A stretch of 64,000 nucleotides of DNA, taken from assembly GCF_004000805.1 (NCBI RefSeq), contig NZ_BILY01000007.1, forward strand, positions 174,388 to 238,387, written 5' to 3'. The notes under the pieces are model-generated. The model was given only the letters and a program-made list of their open reading frames with translations. It was not told the origin of the DNA and did not search any database. This stretch comes from Paenibacillus glycanilyticus NBRC 16618. Its GTDB lineage: Bacteria > Bacillota > Bacilli > Paenibacillales > Paenibacillaceae. A program made the position numbers and the translations under genes. Shown here piece by piece: positions 1-8,186 of this stretch (position 1 is the stretch's first letter; the number at the start of each line of letters is the position of its first letter).

Positions 1-1534
1 GCTTCTTGATCTCGTCAATCAGCGCCTGCGTGCCATTAAACGTTTTGCCGTCAATACCTACGATGACGTCGAATTGCTTCAGATCGGCGATGTAAGCCGG
101 AGAGTTGTAATATACGTTGCTGACAATCGAGCCTTGCGCTTTATCCATGCCGAGCTGCTTCGCAATCGCATCCGTTACGTCGCCAAGCTCTGCGCCGATG
201 AACGGAACCGGCTCTTTCGGTACTTCCTTATTGTTTTTGAGCGTATCCAGAACTTCCTGGATGGTGCTTGTCGGAATCGCAAAGCCAATGCCTTGCGCCT
301 GCGAGCTGACGGCGGTGTTAATCCCAACAACCTCGCCATTCACATTCAGGAGCGGACCGCCGGAGTTGCCCGGGTTAATGGAAGCATCGGTTTGGAGCAA
401 ATGTTTGTACTCCCGTGTACCGTCCGTATCCTGAATATCGATTGGACGTTCCTTCGCGCTAAGCACGCCTACGGTTACGGTATGGTCAAATCCATACGGG
501 TTGCCGATCGCAACGACCCAGTCGCCGATGTTGATTTTGTCCGAGCTGCCAAGCGGCAGTGTAGGGAACGCTTTTTCTCCCGTAACCTTCAGTACGGCAA
601 GGTCAAGATCAAAGCTGGAGCCCAGAAGCTCTGCCGTAAACGGCTTGTCATAGCCTTGTACCGTTACTTCAATTTTATCGGAATCCGCAACAACGTGCTG
701 GTTCGTCAGAATGTAACCGTCGGATTCAAAGAAGAAGCCTGTACCGATTCCCGAAGCCTGCAGATTGCTGTCGTCTTTCTTGTTATTATCCTGCTGCTGA
801 TTCGCGTCCGGTGCATCCTCGCCGAAGAACTGACGGAAGAACGGATCGTCCAAAATACTGCCGCCGCCGCTGCTGCTGCGTGTTTGCGGCTTCACGTACG
901 TCTCGATCTTTACAACAGCAGGGCTCGCTTTCTCGAATAGAGAAGCAATGTTGTCCGGTCTTGCCGCCGCTACGGAAGCGCCTCCGTTGCCGCTAGGCGA
1001 ACCGGATGCCGTTGAACCAGAGCCCGCGTTAGCCGTGCTGTCCTGCTTGGAGGAAAATACCGAGTTGCTGGTAAACCAGTTATTCGTATCCGAAGCGTAC
1101 ATCAATCCGCCCATCAAGCCGCCAACCACCACAACGCCGGCGAGGAAAGAAACAAACATTCCTTTAATCGGGCTTTTCTTGCGCGGTTCGCGGTTCTGCC
1201 AACCGCTTTTGCCGGATTGCTGATTATAAGTAAAAGGTCTCATCGGCACCGGAGGCGTTACTTCAACCTTGGGCTGTTCCAGCTCAGGCTCGCTGTCGCC
1301 GGATGCCGCCGTGTAATAATCCTGAGGATTAGACCGGGACGGAACGTTCGCTCCGTTATCGTCTTGCGCCGAAGATTTGAAAGGCCCGTATGAATAATAG
1401 TAGGAAGTTTTACCCGGAGCTTCCGATCCTTCAGCCGTTGATGCCGTGTTGTCTTCTTCGCGCGGATTGTTGTCATCATCACCATTAGCACGATTTTGAA
1501 AGAAATCGTCGTATTTTTTGTTCTGATCGTCCAT
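1..1534 (-). CDS. HtrA/DegP-type serine protease, 3' end cut by window
   Basis: Membrane-anchored protein quality-control protease acting on the outer face of the membrane. The start is the ATG at 1534, with AAGGAGGAG just upstream. Residues 1-110 are acidic, polar and low in complexity (cytoplasmic). One membrane segment follows at about 125-145, then a Ser/Gly/Ala-rich linker and a trypsin-like domain. The catalytic triad is visible: His280 in TNQHVV, Asp311 in LDLAVLKV and Ser391 in GNSGGP. A PDZ domain begins near residue 430 and runs off the window, so the C-terminus is not seen. It lies downstream of liaFSR and a YugN-like gene on the same strand, which suits an envelope-stress role, but its own leader argues for its own promoter. 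Which Bacillus paralogue (HtrA, HtrB or YyxA) it matches cannot be decided here. Confidence 0.93.
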   Translation of the reverse strand, partial: MDDQNKKYDDFFQNRANGDDDNNPREEDNTASTAEGSEAPGKTSYYYSYGPFKSSAQDDNGANVPSRSNPQDYYTAASGDSEPELEQPKVEVTPPVPMRPFTYNQQSGKSGWQNREPRKKSPIKGMFVSFLAGVVVVGGLMGGLMYASDTNNWFTSNSVFSSKQDSTANAGSGSTASGSPSGNGGASVAAARPDNIASLFEKASPAVVKIETYVKPQTRSSSGGGSILDDPFFRQFFGEDAPDANQQQDNNKKDDSNLQASGIGTGFFFESDGYILTNQHVVADSDKIEVTVQGYDKPFTAELLGSSFDLDLAVLKVTGEKAFPTLPLGSSDKINIGDWVVAIGNPYGFDHTVTVGVLSAKERPIDIQDTDGTREYKHLLQTDASINPGNSGGPLLNVNGEVVGINTAVSSQAQGIGFAIPTSTIQEVLDTLKNNKEVPKEPVPFIGAELGDVTDAIAKQLGMDKAQGSIVSNVYYNSPAYIADLKQFDVIVGIDGKTFNGTQALIDEIKK

Positions 1535-1619
1535 TTCCGTTCTCCTCCTTGATCTATTCCGTTAAAGCAGCCGAATCTTTCATTCATCGGCGCTTAAATC
1601 CTGTATTCCTATCATGCAC

Positions 1620-1654
1620 ATTCTACCTTAAAACAAACTTAAAATGAATTAAAA
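1620..1654 (-). promoter_or_regulatory. candidate operator: three TTTTAA direct repeats upstream of htrA-like gene
   Basis: On the minus strand TTTTAA occurs three times (plus-strand TTAAAA at 1628, 1639 and 1649). The 10-11 bp steps are one helical turn each, and a possible -10 TAGAAT (1620-1625) follows. Helically phased hexamers are typical of response-regulator binding. The regulator is unknown; AT-richness alone could produce this. Confidence 0.3.
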
Positions 1655-1713
1655 CGAACATAAAAAAAACGCCTGACGACGTTATTTCTATGCACTTTTC
1701 GTATGACTCTACC

Positions 1714-1743
1714 AAACTCCCCATTTCTCAATAGGGAGTTTGG
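1714..1743 (-). terminator. hairpin downstream of YugN-like gene
   Basis: The arms CCAAACTCCC and GGGAGTTTGG lie between the YugN-like gene and the htrA-like leader. There is no U-tract, so it is either a weak terminator or an mRNA-stabilising hairpin. Confidence 0.4.
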
Positions 1744-1754
1744 CGTGCGATATT

Positions 1755-2168
1755 CTATTGGGGGAACAATCTTTCGACCTCTTTCAGAACTTCCTTCGCC
1801 TTGCCTATCCACTTCTGGTCGACATGGGCATCCGGATCGGAAGGCGCCTGGAACTGGTCGAATAACGCTCCTACTACGCGGGCGCTTGCCTCCGGATCAT
1901 TGCCCTCTTGATACTCATGCCTTAGCACGTAGGGCTGCGCAAACGTAATAACGGCATTCGTATCCGCGTTTATATCCACTACGCTGCCATTCGTCACTTG
2001 AAACGGCAGACGAAGCCAGACTTTATTCTCTTCATCAAGCGCCCGGTCAAAGGAACCGTTCGTGTAGTCCCAGTTGCCCCCGAGCGAGAATTGATGCTGC
2101 TCCAGCCAGTCTCTGGAATCGGTAAATGCTTGCTGACGGGCTTCCAGCGATGAGGATAATGGAATCAT
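1755..2168 (-). CDS. YugN-like family protein
   Basis: 137 aa soluble protein resembling the YugN-like family of Bacillales, whose function is not established. The start ATG is preceded by AAAGGAGAGATG at good spacing. The sequence has an N-terminal helical stretch, then a central strand-rich part (GGNWDYTNGSFD, VWLRLPF, VITFAQPYVLRHEY) and a helical C-terminus ending in VKEVERLF-like heptads. There is no signal peptide or membrane segment. It sits between liaR and the HtrA-type protease on the same strand, with a hairpin on its 3' side. The family call is from sequence resemblance only. Confidence 0.75.
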   Translation of the reverse strand: MIPLSSSLEARQQAFTDSRDWLEQHQFSLGGNWDYTNGSFDRALDEENKVWLRLPFQVTNGSVVDINADTNAVITFAQPYVLRHEYQEGNDPEASARVVGALFDQFQAPSDPDAHVDQKWIGKAKEVLKEVERLFPQ

Positions 2169-2259
2169 GACCGTTCATCTCTCCTTTAGCGTGTAGAGTG
2201 TGAATAACTCTCATGCATATATAACCACTAAAGGATAATATGTCCCACCGTTTGACCGT

Positions 2260-2925
2260 TTATGTGTTTTTGACCCAGCCTTTGCGATGGGCGAGCACCG
2301 CCAGCTGCGTCCGGTCCTCCAGCTCGCATTTCATCAGCAGATTGCTGACATGGGTTTTGACGGTTTTTACGCTGATATGAAGCTCTTCGCCAATCTCTTT
2401 GTTGGAGCGTCCTTCCGCGATCAGCAAAAGCACTTCCTTCTCCCGCTCCGTCAACTCCTCGTCCCCCGATTGGGCCGTACGCTGGCGAAGACCCCTTGTA
2501 AGAGCTTGCGACACATCCGCTGTCATAACCGGCATTCCTTTGACTGCCCCGTGAAGCGCATAGATCAATTCTTCCGCCGATACGGTCTTCAGAACATAGC
2601 TTACCGCTCCCGCTTCAATGGCCCCGTAAACCTTGTCGTCTTCCAGGAAGCTTGTAAGCATGATAATCTTCAGATTCGGATATTTGGCAATCAGCTGCCT
2701 GGTCGTCTCGATTCCGTCCATGCCCGGCATCATCAAATCCATCAGGACAACATCCGGTATGCCGGAAGGCAGACCCGCCTCCAGCAGCGAAATCGCTGCC
2801 TGCCCGCTGCCCGCTTCAGCTACGACTTCAAATTTGGGTTCCAGCATTAAATACGTGCGCAAGCCCGTTCTCACCATATCATGGTCGTCCACAATCATAA
2901 CTTTTAACGTATTAGTCCCGCTCAT
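2260..2925 (-). CDS. liaR: LiaR-type response regulator (NarL/FixJ family)
   Basis: DNA-binding response regulator partner of the kinase just upstream. The receiver domain (about residues 5-120) has the DD acidic pair, phospho-acceptor Asp63 in VVLMDLMMPG and the switch Lys near 113. The C-terminal LuxR-type helix-turn-helix carries LTEREKEVLLLIAEG and NKEIGEELHISVKTVKTHV. An ATG nine bases further upstream (2934) directly abuts the GGAGG, so the ATG at 2925, with about 10 nt spacing, is preferred. The gene overlaps the end of liaS by 14 nt, indicating translational coupling. By family knowledge LiaR answers lipid-II-cycle antibiotics and envelope damage; no liaIH target operon is in the window. 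Confidence 0.92.
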   Translation of the reverse strand: MSGTNTLKVMIVDDHDMVRTGLRTYLMLEPKFEVVAEAGSGQAAISLLEAGLPSGIPDVVLMDLMMPGMDGIETTRQLIAKYPNLKIIMLTSFLEDDKVYGAIEAGAVSYVLKTVSAEELIYALHGAVKGMPVMTADVSQALTRGLRQRTAQSGDEELTEREKEVLLLIAEGRSNKEIGEELHISVKTVKTHVSNLLMKCELEDRTQLAVLAHRKGWVKNT

Positions 2926-3958
2926 CGTTTTCATTCCTCCGCCACATTTTCGGTATCGTAACCTTCACTCTGGTGCCGCTGCCCGGCTTGCTTATAATCT
3001 CGGCAAGACCGCCCAGCTGCTGGGCCCGTTCCTGCATCGTAGACAATCCGTACGATCCGCGTCTTACCTGATCGGCCCGGAAGCCCGCTCCGTCGTCCTG
3101 CAGACTAAGCACAACCTGCCGCTCATTCTCCGTCAGACTTAGCGAGCAGCTCTGCGCACCGGAATGCTTTACGACATTCGCCATTGCCTCCTGAACGATC
3201 AGGAACAGCTGATGCTCCTTGGCTTCCGTAAGCGGTTCTGTCAACCGCCAGTCGAATACGCCCTGCAGACCGTTCTGCCGGCAATAATCCGGAAACCATT
3301 TATCAAGCGCCTCCAGCAGCGTACGCCCTTCAAGTTCCATCGGCCTAAGCTGCGCGATAAAGATCCGCATCTGCTTCTGCGCGAGCGTTGACATCTGAAT
3401 AAGCTGCTCCAGAACGGAAGCAGCCCGCTCCCTGTCGATTTCCTGAAGCTTCGGCAGCGAGGAAGCGCACATATGCATGGCGAACAGCTGCTGGCTGACC
3501 GTATCGTGCAAATCCCGGGCAAGCCGTTTGCGTTCCTCCTGAACCGCAGCTTCATTGGAAGCCGCTTGCGACATCACCTGTTCTTCCCCGGTCATCTGGA
3601 GACGTTTCATTCTCTCCTCCATCAGCTCGGCAAGATCGTTAAATTCACGGTACAACTCCGAAAAGGAAAAATCGCCGGATTCCGTAATCCGAACCTGGAA
3701 ATTCCCGTTGACCGCCTGCTTAAGCGCAAGCTGAAGCGTATCGATCCGTCTCTGAATATGCTGGCCCGTCCAGTAGCCGAAGCCTGCGCTGACAAGCAGA
3801 AAGACGGACACTGCGCCATAGCGCACTTCCGTCTGCACATTGTCTCCGTCTGCCAATCCAACCCACACGGCGATTCCAAGCAGCAGCGCGGTTACGGAAG
3901 AAGCCACAAACATCGTGAGCAGCTGCCATTTGCCGCCGCGGAATAATCGTACGATCAT
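2912..3958 (-). CDS. liaS: LiaS-type sensor histidine kinase
   Basis: 348 aa sensor kinase of the intramembrane-sensing HPK7 group. Two membrane segments near residues 12-35 and 46-63 are joined by a very short external loop. A HAMP-like linker follows, then the dimerisation box with His151 in RKRLARDLHDTVSQQ. The ATP-binding domain (about 235-335) has QEAMANVVKHS, DDGAGF and GLSTMQERA. The short loop means it probably cannot sense ligands alone, which fits control by LiaF, encoded 6 nt upstream. It overlaps liaR at its 3' end. Together the three genes form a complete liaFSR cassette. Confidence 0.93.
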   Translation of the reverse strand: MIVRLFRGGKWQLLTMFVASSVTALLLGIAVWVGLADGDNVQTEVRYGAVSVFLLVSAGFGYWTGQHIQRRIDTLQLALKQAVNGNFQVRITESGDFSFSELYREFNDLAELMEERMKRLQMTGEEQVMSQAASNEAAVQEERKRLARDLHDTVSQQLFAMHMCASSLPKLQEIDRERAASVLEQLIQMSTLAQKQMRIFIAQLRPMELEGRTLLEALDKWFPDYCRQNGLQGVFDWRLTEPLTEAKEHQLFLIVQEAMANVVKHSGAQSCSLSLTENERQVVLSLQDDGAGFRADQVRRGSYGLSTMQERAQQLGGLAEIISKPGSGTRVKVTIPKMWRRNENDERD

Positions 3959-3964
3959 AACCGT

Positions 3965-5074
3965 CTATCCCACCTTCGTCACACGAACATCGCCGACGAA
4001 CGTGCTAACGACGAGTTTGATTTTTTTATCCGTCTCCTCATAGTAAGGGGAATGAATATGGATGCTCTTGAACATTCCGCCTTCCTTCTGGCCCAGAATC
4101 TTTACGTCTCCCACAAAAGCACTCGACACGACCTGTACGCCTACCTCGTAATCGTTAGGCACATAGACCTTGACATCGCCTATAAAGGAAGAGATGCAAA
4201 TCTTCGTCTCGCCAAGCGGTATCTGAGCTTTCGTTAAATCTACAATGGTATCGCCGATAAAATGCGAAATATTAAGCGGCTTCAGCTCCCAATAATCCTG
4301 ACCGATGTGAATATCCCCGATAAATCCCGATCTAGATTGCGCATGCGGATCGTGGTTCCAGTATTCAAAAGAGCCATGCTTCGCCCGGTGACGATGCTCG
4401 CGGATATGCTCCCTTACTTGCTGCTTATGCTCCCGGATATGACGCTTTTGTTCATGAAGCTGACGGCGAAATTGCTGTCTCATGTCATGATGCCTCATGC
4501 GATGCAGCGGTTCTTCGCGGAAATCCCCGGCCGGCTCGCCGCGTTCATTCCTTCCATTAAAAGCAGAGGAATCTTCTTCGCCGGCGGAATCCTGGCTTCC
4601 GTCCGCGCTGCCCGGTTTCGTAGGATCCGGATGAAGCGGAGGAGCCGACGGCACTTCGCCTTTATAATCGGTATAAGCATTGTACGATTTCCACTCGTCT
4701 TCGTATTGCGGAGGTTCCTGGTGACGGTGCCGCGGACGGCGCAAGAAGTTAATGCCCACCAGGATGATGATGATCGGCCATGCATAGGAAATGATATCGC
4801 TGAACGACCAGGCGAACCATTCCAGATTATGACCCAGGAACAGAAAGCCGAGTATGATCATTATCCCTGCCCACCAGCCCGAGCCGTGACCCTGACGGCC
4901 CGCAAGCAGTCCGTGCAATCCGATCCAGAGCAGCACGACCGGCCAATAATTGGAGATAATCTCGCCAATACTAATGTCGTAATCAATCATGCCCAGTTGT
5001 TTCAATAAGAAGAATACGCCAACGGAAATGATGACAAGACCAGAAAACAGCCGGTTTAGAAAGCTTCCATTCAA
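3965..5074 (-). CDS. liaF: LiaF-type membrane regulator with an extended His/Arg-rich linker
   Basis: Membrane protein expected to hold LiaS inactive without stress. Four hydrophobic segments lie in the first 110 residues (LFSGLVIISVGVFFLL, YWPVVLLWIGL and two more). The C-terminal 120 residues form the LiaF-type beta domain, with repeated FIGD motifs (FIGDIHIG, FIGDTIVD, FIGDVKVY, FVGDVKIL, FVGDVRVT). Between them lies about 130 residues of hydrophilic linker ending in a strongly basic Arg/His/Gln stretch (about residues 185-245), which makes the protein much longer than the roughly 240 aa of Bacillus LiaF. No ATG fits. GGGAG abuts a TTG at 5083 and lies 9 nt from the in-frame TTG at 5074, so 5074 is chosen. 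Confidence 0.87.
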   Translation of the reverse strand: MNGSFLNRLFSGLVIISVGVFFLLKQLGMIDYDISIGEIISNYWPVVLLWIGLHGLLAGRQGHGSGWWAGIMIILGFLFLGHNLEWFAWSFSDIISYAWPIIIILVGINFLRRPRHRHQEPPQYEDEWKSYNAYTDYKGEVPSAPPLHPDPTKPGSADGSQDSAGEEDSSAFNGRNERGEPAGDFREEPLHRMRHHDMRQQFRRQLHEQKRHIREHKQQVREHIREHRHRAKHGSFEYWNHDPHAQSRSGFIGDIHIGQDYWELKPLNISHFIGDTIVDLTKAQIPLGETKICISSFIGDVKVYVPNDYEVGVQVVSSAFVGDVKILGQKEGGMFKSIHIHSPYYEETDKKIKLVVSTFVGDVRVTKVG

Positions 5075-5245
5075 TTTAGTCAACTCCCTGCCTGTACTTC
5101 AAAATGTCTTATTGCTACTTAGTATAGCTAATGAAAGAAGGGATATAAAGGGACGGCCGATTGAACTTGGCATCGGTCTCGAGACGGAGTTCAAAAAGGT
5201 TTGTCAGGTCATTTGCCAACTTTTCGAGTCCGAATTCTATAAATC

Positions 5246-5262
5246 TGTAAAAAAAAGTTAGA
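5246..5262 (+). promoter_or_regulatory. candidate TnrA/GlnR box upstream of amt
   Basis: TGTAAAAAAAAGTTAGA fits the nitrogen-regulator consensus TGTNAN7TNACA with one arm mismatch (G for C), about 29 bp upstream of the amt -35. Nitrogen control of ammonium transporters by TnrA/GlnR is established in Bacillales. The assignment here is by motif only. Confidence 0.5.
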
Positions 5263-5290
5263 CTACGTCATAAAACATCACGCTAATACG

Positions 5291-5320
5291 TTGACATTAC
5301 TTACTTCGGCTATTTATAAT
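5291..5320 (+). promoter_or_regulatory. sigma-A promoter of amt
   Basis: Consensus TTGACA at 5291-5296 and TATAAT at 5315-5320 with an 18-bp spacer, about 70 nt before the amt start. Confidence 0.8.
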
Positions 5321-5389
5321 GGTTAGCGGATTCATAGAGACAGAGAAACCTTACATCAAATTAGACTATGAACAACGGGAGTTGAATCA

Positions 5390-6685
5390 ATGGATGTAGC
5401 AGAACTGTCGAGAGGGCTGGATACCATATGGGTTGTCTTGACAGCAGCAATGATTTTGCTGATGGAAGGCGGATTTGCCCTGCTTGAGGCCGGATTTGTC
5501 CGGCAGAAGAATGCGGTTAGCATTATTATGAAGGTATTTGTCGACATTGTATTTGGTGCACTTGTCTTTTACTTCTTCGGTTTTGCCATCATGTATGGCA
5601 AAGACGTCGGCGGCTTGTTCGGCTCATCCGGTTTCATGCTTAACGGAGACTTGTCTCACATCAATCTAAATATTTCCCACGAAACCTACTGGCTGTTCCA
5701 ATGCGCCTTTGTTATCGCCGTTATTTCCATCGTATCCGGAGCCGTTGCGGAACGAATTCATTTCCGGGCTTATATTTTACTTACCATCGCCATGACCGGG
5801 CTGATCTACCCCTTGTCCGGACATTGGGTATGGGCGGTGAACGGCTGGTTAGGCAAGCTGGGCATGATCGATTTTGCCGGATCGGCGGCAATCCATGCTC
5901 TTGGCGGATTCGCTGCGCTTGCCGCAACCTTGTTTATCGGTCCGCGGATCGGCAAGTTTTCGCCTGACGGCAAAGTAAATATCGTATCTCCATCTAATCT
6001 GCCGCTCGCATCGGTTGGCGCTTTTATTCTCTGGTTCGGCTGGTTCGGCTTTAACGCAGGCAGTACGCTTAGCGCAACCAACGCGGCAATCGGCCACATT
6101 GCCATAACAACCATGCTGTCCGCGGCATCGGGCGGCGCAATCTGTATATTGTTTACGATGTTCCGTTACCGCAAAGCGGATCCGCCAATGGTGATTAACG
6201 GCTCTCTCGCCGGCCTTGTCGGGATTACAGCGGGCTGCGCCTTTGTATCCGACGGCGCTGCCATCTGGATTGGCTCTATTTGCGGGATTGCCATGGTTCT
6301 GGTTACGGAATACATGGAACGCAAACAAATCGACGATCCGGTCGGAGCTTTCGCCGTGCATGGTATAAGCGGCAGCATCGGTACCCTGGCCGTTGGATTA
6401 TGCGCGATTCCCGAGCTGACCAAAGGCGTGGGGAACGGCTACTACGGCCTTTTGTACGGCGGCGGCTGGCATCTGCTTGGCGCGCAAGCCCTTGGACTTG
6501 TCGTGATCGCGATTTGGGGATTTGGCCTGACATGGGCTGTATTATGGCTGATCCGCAAAGCGATGCCCGTTCGCGTATCCAAGGACGAAGAGCTTGTGGG
6601 CCTTGATGTCGGGATCCACGGCGTCCCTGCATACAGCCAGGAGAATGATTTTATCGATGTAGACCATATCACGAGAAAACCATAA
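5390..6685 (+). CDS. amt: ammonium transporter (Amt family)
   Basis: 431 aa channel-like ammonium transporter of the cytoplasmic membrane. About 11 hydrophobic segments are visible, with Amt signatures near the N-terminus (ILLMEGGFALLEAGFVR), the FAGSAAIHALGG segment holding the first pore His, GWFGFNAGS, and the second pore-His region DDPVGAFAVHGISG. GGGAGTTGAATCA precedes the ATG. It is monocistronic: it has a consensus promoter and a candidate nitrogen box upstream and an intrinsic terminator right behind. No glnK/glnB gene follows, although that pairing is common elsewhere. The C-terminal tail of about 35 residues is cytoplasmic. Confidence 0.97.
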   Translation: MDVAELSRGLDTIWVVLTAAMILLMEGGFALLEAGFVRQKNAVSIIMKVFVDIVFGALVFYFFGFAIMYGKDVGGLFGSSGFMLNGDLSHINLNISHETYWLFQCAFVIAVISIVSGAVAERIHFRAYILLTIAMTGLIYPLSGHWVWAVNGWLGKLGMIDFAGSAAIHALGGFAALAATLFIGPRIGKFSPDGKVNIVSPSNLPLASVGAFILWFGWFGFNAGSTLSATNAAIGHIAITTMLSAASGGAICILFTMFRYRKADPPMVINGSLAGLVGITAGCAFVSDGAAIWIGSICGIAMVLVTEYMERKQIDDPVGAFAVHGISGSIGTLAVGLCAIPELTKGVGNGYYGLLYGGGWHLLGAQALGLVVIAIWGFGLTWAVLWLIRKAMPVRVSKDEELVGLDVGIHGVPAYSQENDFIDVDHITRKP

Positions 6686-6689
6686 AAAT

Positions 6690-6720
6690 AACGGCGTTCC
6701 TCCGAAGGGGAACGCCGTTT
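6690..6720. terminator. bidirectional terminator between amt and a convergent gene
   Basis: AACGGCGTTCC pairs perfectly with GGAACGCCGTT around an 8-nt loop. T-rich on the plus side and A-rich on the other, so it can serve both convergent genes. Confidence 0.85.
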
Positions 6721-6737
6721 ATTTATAAGTATAAGGA

Positions 6738-7115
6738 TTATCGATATAGTTCATTAACCAGGTCTCCGGAGACTGCTACGATATCTGTAGGCGACGATAC
6801 CTGAATAGATCTTGCATGCTCAATCTCTAGCCGAAGCGCGCGAACCTGCTCCATCGGTTTTTTCACGAAATGGATGTATTCAACGGCCAAATGATGATCC
6901 GGCTTCCTGCCATGCAATAACCGGCGCAACGTGGACATCGACTGGTAAGCCCGTTCTTCCTTCAGACGCCGTTTCTCATAACGTTCAACCATTTGCTCGA
7001 TTTCCGCGATTTCCTGCTCCTTCTTCGTTACATACGCATCGATAAAGGGCAGCACTTCAGCTGCTTTGCGATGATGGGTCGAAGAATGATTCGTATGGAT
7101 AATTGGATCGGTCAT
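6738..7115 (-). CDS. uncharacterised coiled-coil protein
   Basis: 125 aa, not recognised. It is highly charged and helical. Residues 30-60 (YVTKKEQEIAEIEQMVERYEKRRLKEE) and 80-108 look like coiled coil, joined by a basic region (RRLLHGRKPDHH). There is no signal peptide, membrane segment or cysteine. The start ATG follows AGGTGAG at 5 nt. It is convergent with amt and shares its terminator. The flanking small spore protein gene on the same strand hints at, but does not prove, a sporulation-time role. Confidence 0.7.
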   Translation of the reverse strand: MTDPIIHTNHSSTHHRKAAEVLPFIDAYVTKKEQEIAEIEQMVERYEKRRLKEERAYQSMSTLRRLLHGRKPDHHLAVEYIHFVKKPMEQVRALRLEIEHARSIQVSSPTDIVAVSGDLVNELYR

Positions 7116-7281
7116 GTCAACTCACCTGTCTTCATTGCGTGATTATTTATTACATACCTAATCATACAACAAAGATTCGCTCTTGAAAACTCAATTTATG
7201 TAACATTAGAAAAATTGACATAAACAATATTTTCAAATCAACAACCTTTCGTTGCACTTGCGGCAATCTTGGAAATTGAAG

Positions 7282-7309
7282 AAAAGAGGAACCAGTGACG
7301 GTCCCTCTT
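7282..7309 (-). terminator. intrinsic terminator of small spore protein gene
   Basis: On the minus strand AAGAGGGACC pairs with GGTTCCTCTT (one G-U) around a 6-nt loop and is followed by a short T-rich run. Confidence 0.7.
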
Positions 7310-7327
7310 GTTGATTGGTTTAAGTAG

Positions 7328-7459
7328 TTACTTCTGTGCTTTTTGAGTTGCTTGGTTAGCTGCTTTACCAGCTGTAGCGTTCTGGTTTTGGTTGAATTCT
7401 TCAGCGAACTCTGCATTGTACTTGCTGCTTTGAGCTTTGTTGTTTTTATTTTTAGCCAT
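7328..7459 (-). CDS. small acid-soluble spore protein, gamma-type-like
   Basis: 43 aa protein, rich in Asn, Gln, Ala and Lys and lacking Trp and Cys, with the segment KYNAEFAEEFNQNQNA. This recalls the FGTEFASE-type protease-recognition repeat of gamma-type SASPs (SspE), spore-core amino-acid reserves cleaved by GPR on germination. It starts MAKNKNNKAQ and ends at TAA 7328. GGAGGTGA lies 12 nt upstream of the chosen ATG (7459); an in-frame ATG at 7468 is only 3 nt away, so the true start could be either. It is shorter than Bacillus SspE, with a single motif copy. Assignment rests on composition and one motif. Confidence 0.65.
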   Translation of the reverse strand: MAKNKNNKAQSSKYNAEFAEEFNQNQNATAGKAANQATQKAQK

Positions 7460-7535
7460 GGTAGTCATTCACCTCCCCGTCCAACCTTAGTATGGCTGAG
7501 CGAAGGCGTATTATGCAGGTACGAAAGCAGAGGGA

Positions 7536-8126
7536 TCACGACTCCAAATAGGTTTGCGGGATTGGTTTTCCCGCTTCCACGGCGCGATTAATCTGGTTCA
7601 GCCAGGACTGGGACAGCTTGCCGTTGCCTTTGCGGAGCACCTGAACATCAACCGTTCTTTTCCCCCACTGCTTGTATACATCTTTTATCGTCTCAAAGTA
7701 TAAGTCGAGCCTGTGGCCTTTGATAGCCGAACCGGTATCCGCCACTACGCCGTAGCCATAGCCCGGGATATAGAGCAGCGTACCAATCGGGAACAGCTTT
7801 GTATCCGCCGCGACGGTCGATACTTGCCCCCTTCTGACTTTTACTCCGGAATAAGTGATTCCGTATTGCGGATGACCCGGACGCTTGCCGGTTGACTCAT
7901 AACCAGCCGTATAACCGGTAGCTACGACCTGAACCGTTGACAGGGCCTGTTCCGCAATGGCTTCGACTGCTGCATTGCCGTTCTTGTTCTTCTTTGTTCC
8001 TTCATGAATTTCTTGCTTGGCTGCGGGTGCTGCTGCAAGGCTTGGAGCAACAACTCCTCCTGTCAGCACGGCAGCTATAGCCAGGCTTGAAATTATTTTT
8101 GTGCAAGTAAAAAAGCTTGTGACCAT
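7536..8126 (-). CDS. secreted 3D-domain (lytic transglycosylase-like) protein
   Basis: 196 aa secreted protein. The N-terminal signal peptide (about residues 1-33, [23 protein letters not shown]) ends at an AxA-type cleavage site, followed by a short charged linker. The C-terminal 3D domain (about 85-175) has [27 protein letters not shown] and the catalytic-type [17 protein letters not shown] with conserved Asp residues. 3D domains share the MltA fold and act on peptidoglycan in germination or resuscitation proteins such as YabE and YocH. No LysM or G5 domain is attached. GAGGAGG lies about 10 nt before the ATG. Confidence 0.85.
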   Translation of the reverse strand: MVTSFFTCTKIISSLAIAAVLTGGVVAPSLAAAPAAKQEIHEGTKKNKNGNAAVEAIAEQALSTVQVVATGYTAGYESTGKRPGHPQYGITYSGVKVRRGQVSTVAADTKLFPIGTLLYIPGYGYGVVADTGSAIKGHRLDLYFETIKDVYKQWGKRTVDVQVLRKGNGKLSQSWLNQINRAVEAGKPIPQTYLES

Positions 8127-8186
8127 TTGGGCAGCTTCCTCCTCAGAAGAATATTTCCCAAACGGTCCAAGCTTTATGCAAGAGAC

